Part shown: one piece after another, positions 11,540 through 21,839 of the stretch | How the letters are laid out: each line of letters begins with the position of its first letter | How positions within the stretch are numbered: the first letter of the stretch is position 1 | From: Isoperla grammatica | Taxonomy: Eukaryota; Arthropoda; Insecta; Plecoptera; Perlodidae | Assembly: GCA_945910005.1 (NCBI GenBank) | Contig: OX246744.1 | Location: 6,964,619 to 7,028,618 of the forward strand | Reading direction: 5' to 3' | DNA length: 64,000 bases | Made by a program: the position numbers and the translations under genes | The notes under the pieces: model-generated | Database searches by the model: none | What the model saw: only the letters and a program-made list of their open reading frames with translations | Told to the model about the DNA's origin: nothing

Positions 11540-11770
11540 TGTGAAGTCAGAGTGTAGCTCTACGCTAAACGAGCCCTCGCTAAGTGGAAGGAAGTCCTAG
11601 ATTCGATCCCCGAAGGAGCCACTTCTTAGCGCCAAACAATAGCCCCCTAATCGGCCCCTAAAAACCATTTAGTACTTTATTTTCAGTTCATCCGTTCGTA
11701 GGTTCGTTGAGACGTGGAAAACAGCTGACTAGCTGGTTGTAACTCTGGGAGATAAGGGATTCTAGTGCCT
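11540..11770 (+). mobile_element. Probable tRNA-derived SINE (diverged head)
   Basis: AGATTCGATCCCC at about 11609-11621 matches a Pol III B box (GGTTCGANNCC) with one or two changes, and TAGCTCTACGC upstream is a plausible degenerate A box. The following 150 bp has no tRNA character and would be the body. No second copy was seen here, so confidence is moderate. Confidence 0.4.
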
Positions 11771-11793
11771 GCAGACTCGGACACGCTGGCATT

Positions 11794-11815
11794 AGAGAGA
11801 GAGAGACAGAGAGAG

Positions 11816-11860
<45 letters not shown>
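11794..11860. repeat. (GA)n microsatellite
   Basis: A nearly uninterrupted GA tract. Further purine-rich tracts lie at about 11955-12003, 12421-12440 and 12555-12600, including a G-run near 11973-11990. Confidence 0.95.
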
Positions 11861-11862
<2 letters not shown>

Positions 11863-12429
11863 AGAGCTTTATGTGAGACATCAAATATCTTCAGTAATTC
11901 AAGTCAGCATTGGAGGTATTCTTCTTTTTGTTTGGTTCATTGTGTCGAATGGGGTGGAGAGAGAGGAAGAGTGGGGGGGGGGGGGAGGGGGAGAGAGAAA
12001 AAGACATAGATAAATAAATTATTTTAATGTCCCCCATTGAAATCAGTTGTAACTGTGAACGTTAAAAATATATAAAAATTGTTTAAACATGTAGATGTCT
12101 ACATATATGCACAAATAAAGTTGCGATTATTAGGCTCTTTAATCCAACTCTAGATATAAACACAATTAATTAAACAAAATTGCAAAGAGAGAAATAATTA
12201 GTTGTAGAAATAGAATACAGCTATATATCGGGTACACCACTAATGTGTATTAAGGTAAAAATAAAATAAAAGCATTCACACATCTCATTCATATAAAAGG
12301 AGGAGCTAATAATGTAGTTAACAACAATTTAGCTCACCATCAAACGCAGATGTCTATTTAAAAATCGTTGGCACTAGAGTTATAAATTCAAAATAATAAG
12401 CAGTAATCGTGAGTGATAAAGAGAGAGAG

Positions 12430-12545
12430 AGAGAGAGAGATTGATTGATTATCGTCTTTATTAATGGCGGGATTAATGCCCGTGAGGCATTTTCTACCAT
12501 CCAACCACGTTATCAACAATTATTACAAACATGTATTATAACCAC
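12430..12545 (-). mobile_element. Retroposon 3'-end fragment
   Basis: Read on the minus strand, the segment ends AATAAAGACGATAATCAATC, a poly(A)-signal-like box followed by a short simple repeat. This is how non-LTR elements in this window end (compare 30871-31070). The 5' limit is unclear. Confidence 0.4.
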
Positions 12546-12599
12546 ATGTTAATACAGGAGAGAGAAAGAGAAAGAGAGAGAGAAACAAAAAGAAAGAGA

Positions 12600-13190
12600 G
12601 AATTGTACCCCCGCCGGGCACGATCCAAGGACCGCGCCACACAAAAGACACGCCCTAGGAATTACAAAAGAACACCCCAGTTCTTCCGAGAACGTGGCCT
12701 GGCCCGCTGAATGGTCGCCGTCGGTTATAAAGTAAGCCAGCTTATCGACCTACGAGCACAGTCGGCGTTACAAACAATAAATAACCAGACAAAGAGATAT
12801 TTGCGAGTAAAGCACCTTATTGGTGGTTGAGGTGGATAAAGCTAGTTATTCCGAGGATACAACTCGGCATACAGCCGCCTTATCCGACTATAGAACTCTA
12901 ACGCATAAGTCAGAACATACATCCCAGACTTATTTAACAAAACAAAAAAAATAGGAATAAACAATAATATTCTTATTTCAACTTCTTATGACGAACCAAT
13001 CAGAGCTCGAGAAGAGAAGGCCTACTCCAGTCGAACAGGATATGGTCGTTGTTGTTGTTGTTGTTGTTTGAATTTTGAATTGTAAAAGACACTGGTTTCT
13101 ATTTTCTGACTCTATTTTATGTATTTTTATAATTACAGCAGTAGGTATAGCAGTACTTGGGAACACACAGGTCTAAGGTCTAGCTTGCTT
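12600..13190. other. Unrecognised stretch, GC-richer at 12600-12900
   Basis: No coding region is supported. The first 300 bp is GC-richer than the flanks, with no recognised motif. A (GTT)n run lies at about 13045-13069. Confidence 0.4.
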
Positions 13191-13194
13191 ATAT

Positions 13195-13392
13195 GTGTAT
13201 TTATTTATTTATTTTATTGTAATCAAGGCCAGTGTAGGGCACAATGCTCTCTTTAGCCTGATGAGTGATGATTGATGAATGATTATGAGTTAGGGAGGAG
13301 GGGAAGCCTGGTACCGGCACGTAGCCTACTTCTGGCGAAAAGTACCAAGGGGACAATTGGCTTTACGTCCCATCCGAAAGGATGGGGATAAG
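13195..13392 (-). mobile_element. 5'-truncated copy of the 5S-derived SINE
   Basis: This matches the 3' part of the element at 20303-20697. Shared blocks are AAGGCCAGTGTAG.GCACAAT, GGGGAAGCCTGGTA.CGGC and AAAAGTACCAAGGGGAC. The tail on the minus strand is a TAAATA-type run. The 5S-like head is absent, consistent with 5' truncation during retroposition. Confidence 0.85.
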
Positions 13393-13707
13393 CAGTTATA
13401 ATCAAATTTTGCCTGAGTGTGTATATATATATAAAAAACAATTAACAAGTAAAAATATAAGAAGTACTTATCTACTAGTAACAAACGGTTTCGTTTTAAC
13501 TTTTAACGTTCTTATTAAGCAGAAAAACACGAAAACAAACGGTGTACTATGTAAAAATAAGCCTCAAATGATTAATTGATTGATTGATTGATTTGTGTTA
13601 TATTTACCTAAATGGTCCCTTGGACAAATGAACAAAGAAAACCATCGGTTTACAAAAAATAATATTGAATTAGCAATGGGATGTATAAATTATGGCTTTC
13701 ATACTTA

Positions 13708-13854
13708 GGTCCGGTATTATAAACTTTGGATAAATATTAAGTAAGCTACTAACTTGTTTTCACCATGTCATCCAGGCTTCCCATTGGTTGTTTCCATGGT
13801 GAACACAAGTTAGTAGCCTTATAAATATGTATCTGAAGTTCATAATACCGGGCC
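13708..13854 (+). mobile_element. 147-bp MITE, PIF/Harbinger-type ends
   Basis: The ends are GGTCCGGTATTATAAAC and its inverted copy, with flanking TTA (13705-13707) and TAA (13855-13857). A partial second copy begins right after the assembly gap at 16750. Ends of the GG[GT]CC type with a 3-bp TWA duplication are characteristic of PIF/Harbinger elements; here the class is inferred. Confidence 0.8.
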
Positions 13855-14022
13855 TAAATACATAAGAGAGTATATTAGTGTGACGTCACGATTCCCGTGT
13901 CAACCAATGACGAACCGTATTTGTGACTCCCAACAATCATGACAGTTGACAGTCGACACATAGTTTTGTTTTTGCAAACATTGTAGCGAGGGTTATCCGT
14001 TCAGATATTTCGTTTTCCTAAA

Positions 14023-14211
14023 GGATGGTCCACGCAGATTTTTTAAGCATAAGATTTAAGGTTTAACGCGTAGTCGTAAAGTTGGATCATAGGAAACACG
14101 TACTGGCGTTCACACAAAGTTTTAGTTTTAAGACATTGTTTTCATTGTTGTTCTTAAAACAACGCCTTAAAACCTTAAATCTTATGCTTAAAAAATCTGT
14201 GTGGACCAGCC
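14023..14211 (+). mobile_element. 189-bp MITE with TTAA target (copy A)
   Basis: The ends are GG.TGGTCCAC.CAGATTTTT and its inverted copy. The right flank is TTAA (14212-14215) and the left flank is TAAA, a one-base variant. The paralogous site in copy 2 of the block (about 16981-16995) reads TTTTCCTTAACAAAG with no insert, which fixes the boundaries. Other copies are at 18081-18268 and 41863-42051. TTAA duplications suggest a piggyBac-type source. Confidence 0.9.
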
Positions 14212-15026
14212 TTAAACAAAGAAACAGTGAAAAATAAGTTGATTAAATTGATGTCAAGTATTGTAATGATACAATTACTACTTTAAATAGTGACGTTTCA
14301 AAAAGTTGTTTGGAGTCAGATAGCTCGTCCGCCATTTAATCTGACGTCATCACTAATACAGTCTATAATATATGTTTTGCCTGTCTGAGGCTATTTGAGC
14401 TGATTCTGAGGTGTGTGTGCTACAGTCGAATGTTCTTCCCTTATGCGTGAACGAGCGTGAATGCAATAATCGTCCCGATTCACCTCATGCCCACAAAACG
14501 AACAGACAATTGAAGCTCGTTCGAGCTTCGTAAAACGAGCTTCGTAATACTGTAACGAGAGAGAAGAGATTGACAAAGGCTTTTCAGTCTTCTCTTTTTC
14601 TCTATCTATCGCGAGAGATCCAATTTGAATAACGTTGAATGGAATTTCCGACTTTAATAACGGTCCATTGTCGTTTGAAGTTGTCTGTTCTGCTCGGTTA
14701 TGTTCGGCTCCACTCGGCTAGACTTGGGTCGGGCTTGTGAAGTCAAAGGTGAGTTCTCTCTTGACTAAACATATACATATGCTTAAGTGTTTTAATATTT
14801 AAACAAATAATATGAGCAATTTGGATTAAACAAATTTATTTCTTCATTTTGTATAAACTATTTTATATTCATACATCATTTTTATTTGTGACCGGTTTCT
14901 CTTTCGTTTTAGAGCTGAACCATTAAGGTGGCCAAAATAATAATTCACACTTTAGATAAATCTAGTATAATACCAAATATGTATATTAGTATCTAATTTA
15001 TATTTTAACATCATTTTTACCAACAG

Positions 15027-15222
15027 CTTCGACGATTTTCGGAATTGATCTAGATGGCAGTGATTTGCTCTATCTAAGGGTTCTTGATAGATCAATGACA
15101 ACAATGCTAAAAAATAACAACTAGTTTTCAAATGTTATGTCAAGGTGCATTTTTCACTGTTGTGCATTGTTGTCATTAAAGATCTAGATGGCCGTGACTA
15201 ATTCTATCTAAGGGTCTAGATC
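15027..15222 (+). mobile_element. Palindromic MITE, 'AATTGATCTAGA..CTATCTAAGGGTCC' family
   Basis: Both arms carry AATTGATCTAGA and CTATCTAAGGGT.CTTGAT, arranged as an inverted pair around GCATTGTTGTCATT-type inner arms. Related copies lie at about 18020-18405, 29346-29512 and 43549-43745 (inverted), with fragments near 31075-31140 and 60207-60235. Confidence 0.7.
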
Positions 15223-16478
15223 AATAGACCATTTTAAAAATGATCCAGGTATCTATTCTTGTTTCTCCCCACAGTCCTCTAAATCTTCAAGAACAACAAT
15301 GCACAACAATTAAAAATGTGAAATCAAGGTTAATAGATGAAGATCTTGTGTCCATCAATGAACCTTGATATAACATTTGACAGCTCATGTTTGATTGTTC
15401 TACCATGGAGTTATAAGTTGAGAAGGAGGTCTAGCTTAAATGGAAGAGCGCGATCATAATGTGGTCACTTCCGGTACTTTGACAGTGACGCCATTTTAGT
15501 TGTTTACTTTCGGACATAGTGAGTGTTGCAGGCTACGAAGCTCGACATTATAAGAAGTTAAATACGTATGAACGTTCATATTTATTGAGGTAAGTGAACA
15601 CAATTACTCTGCTGGTACCTTATCATTTTGTCGAGTAAGAATTTGTATCGATTTGCTTAGAAAAATACATAATAAAAATTAATGAAGTCCTTATACTGCC
15701 CTACTGTCACTGTCAGGCTAGTGTAGGCCTAGGCTTAAGAAGAAGCCTGTTTAAAACCATTGAACTGTAATGAAGCTACGACTATTAATACATACTTTTC
15801 AGTAGATCTAGGCCTATTAAAAATAAACCATAGGCCTAGTTCTACCATGGTTCTACGCCCAGTCGTACAGTTCATAAAAAGTGGGCGAGACATGTTGTCA
15901 ACATAACCTCTCCAAAATCGCCTTCACTTTATAGGACTAGGGCTAACTCTTGCCTAGATGTAGGGCCTAGCTAGGCCTAGATAGAATAGTTGTAACTTGG
16001 TGTGATTGCCGTTTCCTTTAGCAAATGTCCAAGTGGATTTACGTTTTTGAGGGATGATCATGGTTTTGAAAATGGTAGCATCCTTGTCTTAAATATCCTT
16101 CGTATTATTAACACACAAACCATATGAACAATAATATCGATTAGGCCCACCACTTCTAGGCCTTCCTCGTGAAGGTGTACTACTCATTTTTTAACACTTG
16201 TGATAACGTTTTCCTTAATAATTTCCGTTTATTTTCCTCTTGTTCCAATCGCTCTGCACTATTTCACGGCTTACTTCGCGGGTAACAGTCGAATTAAACA
16301 ACTAAAATGGCTGCCGTCCCGCGGTGTCTGCACGGAGCTATCTCGTACGCATTCTACTGCGCACCTAGACCTCCTTCTTAACTATAACTCCATGGTTCTA
16401 CGTTGTTTTTTGTAACGATTTAGGGGGCTGTGCGAGGAACAAGAATAGATACCTGGATCATTTTTAAAATGATCTATT
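15223..16478. mobile_element. 1.25-kb non-autonomous element with long terminal inverted repeats
   Basis: The left end reads ATAGACCATTTTAAAAATGA and the right end is its reverse complement with one change. Inverted similarity continues inward to CCATGGAGTTATA.GTT.AG, AAGGAGGTCTAG and CCATTTTAGTTGTTTA, giving a right arm of about 185 bp and a left arm of about 290 bp that includes a non-matching insert. The duplicated block near 18400 lacks the element. The interior has no ORF above about 70 codons. GAG|GTAAGT at 15587-15595 is a strong splice-donor match next to a CpG-containing stretch, so the arm may contain a captured promoter and first exon. Confidence 0.75.
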
Positions 16479-16549
16479 TTCTGTGTCGTATGAGCCACCT
16501 TTGCAGAACGGTAGGCACGTAATGAAACATTGTTACAATCGAAAAGAAA

Positions 16550-16749
16550 NNNNNNNNNNNNNNNNNNNNNNNNNNNNNNNNNNNNNNNNNNNNNNNNNNN
16601 NNNNNNNNNNNNNNNNNNNNNNNNNNNNNNNNNNNNNNNNNNNNNNNNNNNNNNNNNNNNNNNNNNNNNNNNNNNNNNNNNNNNNNNNNNNNNNNNNNNN
16701 NNNNNNNNNNNNNNNNNNNNNNNNNNNNNNNNNNNNNNNNNNNNNNNNN
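16550..16749. other. Assembly gap (200 N)
   Basis: Exactly 200 N bases separate the end of duplicated copy 1 from the start of copy 2. A round number usually marks a gap of unknown size. The ORFs that appear to cross it are not meaningful. Confidence 1.
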
Positions 16750-17742
16750 GGTATTATAAACTTTGGATAAATATTAAGTAAGCTACTTACTTGTTTTCAC
16801 CCTGGCAACCAGGCTTCCCATTGGTTGTTGTCATGGTGATAACAAGTATATTAGTGTGACGTCACGATTCCCGTGTCAACCAATGACGAACCGTATTTGT
16901 GACTCCAAACAATCATGACAGTTGACAGATAGTTTTGTTTTTGCAAACATTGTAGCGAGGGTTATCCGTTCAGATATTTCGTTTTCCTTAACAAAGAAAC
17001 AGTGAAAAATAAGTTGATTAAATTGATAAGTCAAGTATTGTAATGATACAATTACTGCTTTAAAAAATGACGTTTCAGAAAGTTGTTTGGAGTCAGATAG
17101 CTCGTCCGCCATTTAATCTGACGTCATCACTAATACAGTCTATAAAATATGTATTGCCTGTCTGAGGCTATTTGAGTTGATTTTGAGGGGTGTGTGCTAC
17201 AGTTAAATGTTCTTCCCTTATGCGTGAACGAGCGTGAATGCAATAATCGTCCCGATTCACCTCATGCCCATCACAAAACGAACGAGACAATTGAAGCTCG
17301 TTCGAGCTTCGTAATACTATAACGAGAGAGAAGAGATTGACAAAGGCTTTTCACTCTTCTATTTTTCTCCATCTATCGCGAGAGATCCAATTTGAATAAC
17401 GTTGAATGGAATTTCCGACTTTAATAACGGTCCATTGTCGTTTGAAGTTGTCTGTTCTGCTCGGTTAAGTTCGGCTCCACTCGGCTACACTCGGTTCGGG
17501 CTTGTGACGTCAAAGGTGAGTTCTCTCTTGACAAACATATACATATGCTCAATTGTATTTATATAAACAATTAATAGGAGCAATTTGGTTTAAACCAATC
17601 TTATTCTTTATTTTGTATACACTATTTTCTATTCATACATCATTTTTATTTGTGAACGGTACCTCTTTCGTTTTACGGCTGAACCATTTATGTGGCTAAA
17701 ATACTAATTAACACCTGGATAAATCTAGTATAATACCTAATA

Positions 17743-17971
17743 CGGTTGTTTTAGTTGTCGCCATTAAAGTGCTGCTATAAAAGATCAAGAAGACCGTGGT
17801 AGGATTTTTCGTGTCATATAGTTGGCCGTGTCATTTTTACCAACAATATTAAACAATACTGGTAACAATGGTCGACGCCTTCTATATAGTTGTGGAATTA
17901 TTTTCCAGCAGCACTCCAATGGCGTCAAATTTCAAGATGTCAGCGCCCATAAAAATCCTCTAAAACAACCG
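17743..17971 (+). mobile_element. 229-bp MITE with TA target, ends CGGTTGTTTTAG (copy A)
   Basis: The element is flanked by TA at 17741-17742 and 17972-17973. Copy 1 of the block reads AATACCAAATATGTATATTA at the same place (about 14970), which is the empty site. Other copies are at 21604-21832 and, inverted, 43151-43378. The short ORF starting at 17822, like its relative at 21683, lies inside the MITE and is not a gene. Confidence 0.9.
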
Positions 17972-18019
17972 TATATGTATATTAGTAATTTATATTTAAA
18001 TGTAATTTTTTACTAACTG

Positions 18020-18405
18020 CTTCGACGATTTTCGGAATTGATATAGATGGCCGTGGTTACTTCTATCTAAGAGTCCTTAAGGCTGTCCACACAGATTTTT
18101 AAGACATAAGATTTAAGGTTTAACGCGTAGTCGTAAAGTTCGATAATAGGAAACACGTACTGGCGTTCACACAAAGTTTTAGTTTTAAGACGTTGTTTTC
18201 ATTGTTGTTTTTAAAACAACGTCTTAAAACCTTATGCATTATGTCTTAAAAATCTGTGTGGACCAGCCTTTAATGAATCAACGACAACAACTAGTTTTCA
18301 AATGTTATGTAAAGGTGCATTTTTCACTGTTGTGCATTGTTGTCACTGAAGATCTAGAGAGCCGTGATTAGCTCTATCTAAGGGTCCTTGATCAATTCTG
18401 AAAAA
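18020..18405 (+). mobile_element. 'CTATCTAAGGGTCC' MITE interrupted by a TTAA MITE
   Basis: This is the paralogue of 15027-15222. The left arm (about 18020-18076) and right part (about 18274-18405) are separated by the 189-bp TTAA element at 18081-18268. Confidence 0.75.
18081..18268 (+). mobile_element. TTAA MITE (copy B)
   Basis: It is 188 bp, one base shorter than its relatives because the left end reads GGCTGTCC instead of GGCTGGTCC. TTAA flanks at 18077-18080 and 18270-18273, with one extra T on the right. It is nearly identical internally to copies at 14023 and 41863, so activity was probably recent. Confidence 0.9.
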
Positions 18406-18599
18406 GGTATTTTCAAGGTCATATGAGCCACCTTTGCAGAAAGGTAGGGACGTTATAAAACATTGTCACGATCGAAAAGAAATTAGAAACAAAGAAGAAA
18501 CGAAAAAAAATCTATTATCAACCCGGCACCTCCACCAAACAAATATTTACATGTATGATGATCATACTATACATCATACGCCATTAATTTTATAATTTT

Positions 18600-18956
18600 G
18601 AGCTTTGTATGTACATTTACACAATTACGAGAATGAGTAAGGCTTTGAATTGGTTAACTGTAAAACAAAATATAATATTTAATAGTCTAATTTTTATGTA
18701 TAAACTAAAGAATAATTTTCTCCCAGGATATGTTGATAATTTACTACAGTTAAGAAAAGATCTTCATGGACATTTTACAAGGAAAAATAATAGTTTTAAT
18801 TTTAGAAGAGTAAATAAAATGAGCACGCATAATACTTAATTATGTGGTGGGATGATTGAATTCAACTAACTCCTAAATGAAGTGAGATTGGAAAAATCAT
18901 TGTCAAGGTTTAAAATTAAATTTAGAAAGTATGTAATCAGCTATGTTCAAAATTAG
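18600..18956 (+). pseudogene. Decayed C-terminal end of a LINE reverse transcriptase ORF
   Basis: The frame from about 18636 encodes RMSKALNWLTVKQNIIF, then YKLKNNFLPGYVDNLL and LHGHFTRKNN. This order (LNWLPVKQ-like, KIKNNLLP-like, HxxxTR) is seen just after the reverse transcriptase domain of CR1/Jockey-like non-LTR elements, as I know the family. A stop follows at 18837-18839. A shifted frame then continues as NEVRLEKSLSRFKIKFRKY to TAG 18954-18956, with one internal stop. The copy is therefore 5'-truncated and broken by a frameshift and stops. Confidence 0.7.
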
Positions 18957-19093
18957 TAGTTAAGACATAATTCTTGTATGGGATCATGGTTTCTATACGT
19001 TAATTTATATCAAATTTATGTAATAAGTATGTACCAACATTGTCTTTGTAAGATATACATGTAAATGTAATAGCGGTAAGCTAAATAAAAATA

Positions 19094-19166
<73 letters not shown>

Positions 19167-19194
19167 GTTATTATTGTTATTATTATTATTATTA

Positions 19195-19280
<86 letters not shown>

Positions 19281-19300
19281 ATTATTATTATTAATACAAA
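18957..19300 (+). mobile_element. LINE 3' UTR and (ATT)n tail
   Basis: After the dead ORF comes about 130 bp of 3' UTR, then AATAAAAATAC and about 200 bp of (ATT)n (19097-19295, a few ATTGTT interruptions). The tail belongs to the element; the poly-isoleucine ORF on the minus strand is an artefact of it. Confidence 0.75.
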
Positions 19301-19805
19301 CAATCCTTTACCCTTGCTTACAACCCCCTTTACACATAAATCCTAGCTTTAAACAAATAACGATTGAGCGCAAAGTCAGTAACTTACCCAAAAGTGTTCG
19401 TGATCAACATTTCTGCAATGCTATGATGCGGAATGATATAAATTTCGGCATTAAAGCGAGAAAGTATATGACCTTTTTATAAATATTGTTCTATTTCAGG
19501 AACCGAATAAATCACGATCGAAACGGCGAAAGTTGAGCTAAAACTACGGGGGTTGCCTCTCGCAATCCACTGATTTACATTCAAGTAAGGCTCTCACAAA
19601 CGATCGCTCGTCTTTGGAAGATAATACCAACGATTTAGAACTATATATACTCAAATACATATCCCATACCACACATCAATGGTTACGTTCAAAGGTTCTA
19701 GATAAACATCGAGATAAGCAACATTTCAAAGCATCTGATTTCTGATTACCATGGTGAAAACAAGTTATCTTAAGGATAAAGAGTTATACCGAGATCATAA
19801 ATATC

Positions 19806-19935
19806 GGGGGGGGGGGACTAGTCTACAGGGTTGGTTTAGTCGCTTTAAATTAAAGTCCCCCACTGAAAATCAGTCTTGTTACTGAGTGGGTAGACTCCGT
19901 GAATACAAATGTATTTATTGATTTATTTAAGTAGT
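19806..19935 (+). mobile_element. SINE 3' fragment with shared tail module
   Basis: It contains CTACAGGGTTGGTTTAGTCG and then CCCCCACTGAAAATCAGTCT and TTACTGAGTGGGTAGACTC, followed by a TTTATT run. This matches the 3' half of the elements at 22446-22680 and 43868-44080. Confidence 0.75.
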
Positions 19936-20045
19936 CGCATAACGACTTCAGATCCAGATCTACTGCCCCTTTCACGCAAGCTAATGCCACGAAAATCAAC
20001 AGATTCCTGTAGTGACATTGATTATAATGTTAAATACATTTATCA

Positions 20046-20178
20046 TTCAGTCTGTAAGGCTAACCAAACCACAGCGATATGATTACTCAGATTTTCGATT
20101 TTGTGTTTCAATCATGAGATATAGTAAAAAATATAAAATTTTCTGTGGTTTTTGACGTAGAGGTATCCTTCACTCTTA
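20046..20178 (+). mobile_element. Single arm of a foldback family
   Basis: The arm runs from CATTCAGTCTGTA to GTTTTTGACGTAGAGGTA. The same arm, in inverted pairs, makes up the elements at 30028-30660 and 54322-54670. Only the right-type arm is present here. Confidence 0.7.
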
Positions 20179-20302
20179 AGTTAACCAACACCACGCTACA
20201 CACTTTTCTGTCAAAAACTTAATACACCGCTCCCTGTACAACTGATGGACGAAACCGCACAGCTCATGTAAGTCACTTCACACAACCGTACTGCCCATGT
20301 AT

Positions 20303-20697
20303 CTATTATTTATTTACTTAAGGCCAGTGTAGAGCACAATACCCTCTTTGGCCTGATGAGTGATTATTGATGAATGATATGAGGAAGGAAGGAGGGGAAG
20401 CCTGGTATCGGCACGTAGCCTATTCCTGTCGAAAAGTACCAAGGGGACCATTGGCTTTACGTCCCCCCCAAAGGACGGTGTAACTTTGACCAGTCATATA
20501 GGTTCCTCCACTAACCTGGACTGCCGAGCAGTTGACGAGAAGAACGAAGCTGTTACACAAGATTTCGAACCCTCCAATCTGCTCTTACCAACGGTAACTA
20601 GTGTGTTAGAGGAGAGTGGTCACCCATCCACCTCCTGATCTAGCCCGAGGTTGCTTAACTTCGGTGCTCGTATGCGAACCGGCTAAGCGACCGCAGC
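20303..20697 (-). mobile_element. 5S rRNA-derived SINE (SINE3-type), full-length candidate
   Basis: On the minus strand the first ~95 bp (20697 down to about 20600) resembles 5S rRNA: CCGGTTCGCATACGAGCACC, then GAAGTTAAGCAACCTCGGGC, then GGATGGGTGACC. These correspond to the 5S internal control region (A box, intermediate element, C box). About 300 bp of unrelated body follows, ending in a TAAATAAATAATA tail near 20305. A 5'-truncated copy lies at 13195-13392. That structure fits a retroposon using a 5S promoter rather than a 5S gene. Confidence 0.85.
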
Positions 20698-21089
20698 TAA
20701 ACCGTTGGCTATGTATGTATGTATGCAATCGCTATCACTAACCGAAACGTCACGGCTGTACAAGATGGATAGGACGACTCTTAACGGGAGAAAAATCACA
20801 TTAAATGAATTTACGGCTACGTTTACAGGCGCGGGTTCATTTACTCTCTCTCTTTCTCTGCATTCCGAACCGAATGTGATAAACTAAAGTCGAGTTTATA
20901 AATGAAACCTGTAATAGCGGTGTTCATTAGCGGGGGAGTAATTTGAGGGGTAGATTTTATTTAAACTGTAATGTTTCATAATTAGTTGAACGAATTTAAA
21001 TGATGAGATGAGGTTTATGGTGAAATGTAATGAAATAGAAGGATTGTTTAAACATGAATCGTACCCCTGGAAACAATGGGTACCGATGA

Positions 21090-21335
21090 TGGTAACTGAT
21101 CGGTAAGATTAGATGCGGGACTTTAAGTCCTGACTGAAGGTTTTTCCCAAGGTTTTCCTCAGTCGTAAAGGCGAATGCCGGGATTGAGTCCTACTATCAG
21201 CCCTCGGACATTCCTCCCCAGCTATCCAAACACCTTAATAACCTAGTTAGTCACCTGAAGAAAGGCACATCAGGTAAAGGTGGTTTGCACCCTATAACGG
21301 GTATTCCTACGAAACTTTAAATTGCAAACAGGAAT
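21090..21335 (+). mobile_element. tRNA-derived SINE, diverged head
   Basis: The body matches 31524-31790: TCAGTCGTAAAGGCGAATGC, CCTAGTTAGTCACCTGAAG and GCACATCAG..AA..TGGT.TGCACCCTA. The tRNA-like head is too diverged to recognise. The end is GGTATTCCTACGAAA. Confidence 0.8.
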
Positions 21336-21603
21336 CGGGTCTTCGAAAAAGGGAACAACGGGTACCAATAAAGGAACCTTAACATACCTAATTAAAAATA
21401 AACTATATGCATTCTGGTGGCAAAAAAAATAAACTATCATTAGTAGATATTATTAGTTAAAGCTTACAACAGCCCATTGTTTTTGTGTATGTTAAATTAA
21501 GAAGGTTGCTTAGCAGCGCAATCTATTTGTTATCTTGAGTTCCAATGGGGCGTCGGTGAAGCCGAAGAGAGGATTAAGTAGTACCACTACAACTTGAGGT
21601 ATA

Positions 21604-21832
21604 TAGTTGTTTTAGTTGTCGCCATTAAAGTGCTGCTCTAGGAGATCAAGAAGACCGTGGTAGGATATTTCGTGTCATATAGTTGGCCGTGTTATTTTTA
21701 CCAACAATGTTAAACAACACTGGCAACAATGGTAGATGCCTTCTATATATTGTGGAACTAATTTTCAAGCAGCACTTCAATGGCGTCAAATTTCAAGATG
21801 GCAGCGCCCATAACAATCCTCTAAAACAACCG
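21604..21832 (+). mobile_element. TA MITE, CGGTTG family (copy B)
   Basis: Same length (229 bp) and orientation as 17743-17971. The left end is mutated to TAGTTGTTTTAG while the right end is intact (CTAAAACAACCG). TA flanks at 21602-21603 and 21833-21834. Confidence 0.88.
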
Positions 21833-21839
21833 TATAGTT

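Larger units (their letters stand above)
13700..16549. repeat. Block duplication, copy 1 (ends at assembly gap)
   Basis: The block aligns with 16750-18490 in the same orientation at high identity, for example GTGACGTCACGATTCCCGTG at about 13880 and 16858. Copy 1 carries a TTAA MITE (14023-14211) and a 1.25-kb long-TIR element (15223-16478) that copy 2 lacks. Its last 70 bp before the N gap (with ATGAGCCACCTTTGCAGAA) matches the end of copy 2 near 18422-18482. The block may be a real tandem duplication or two haplotypes placed in series. Confidence 0.85.
16750..18490. repeat. Block duplication, copy 2
   Basis: This is a paralogue or alternative haplotype of 13700-16549. It begins inside the GGTATTATAAAC end of the 147-bp MITE, has lost about 60 bp of that MITE's right side near 16845, and has gained two insertions absent from copy 1: a TA MITE (17743-17971) and a TTAA MITE (18081-18268). 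Confidence 0.85.

Noticed and set aside
16483..16781. ORFs crossing the N gap
   Set aside because: They consist mostly of undetermined residues.
19016..19303. Poly-isoleucine ORF on the minus strand
   Set aside because: It is a translation of the (ATT)n tail of a LINE.
19500..19582. Internal exon between TTCTATTTCAG and GTAAGG
   Set aside because: All three frames contain stop codons, so it is not coding; a noncoding exon cannot be judged.
20600..20697. A 5S rRNA gene
   Set aside because: Only the internal region matches, with substitutions, and the sequence is joined to a dispersed SINE body.
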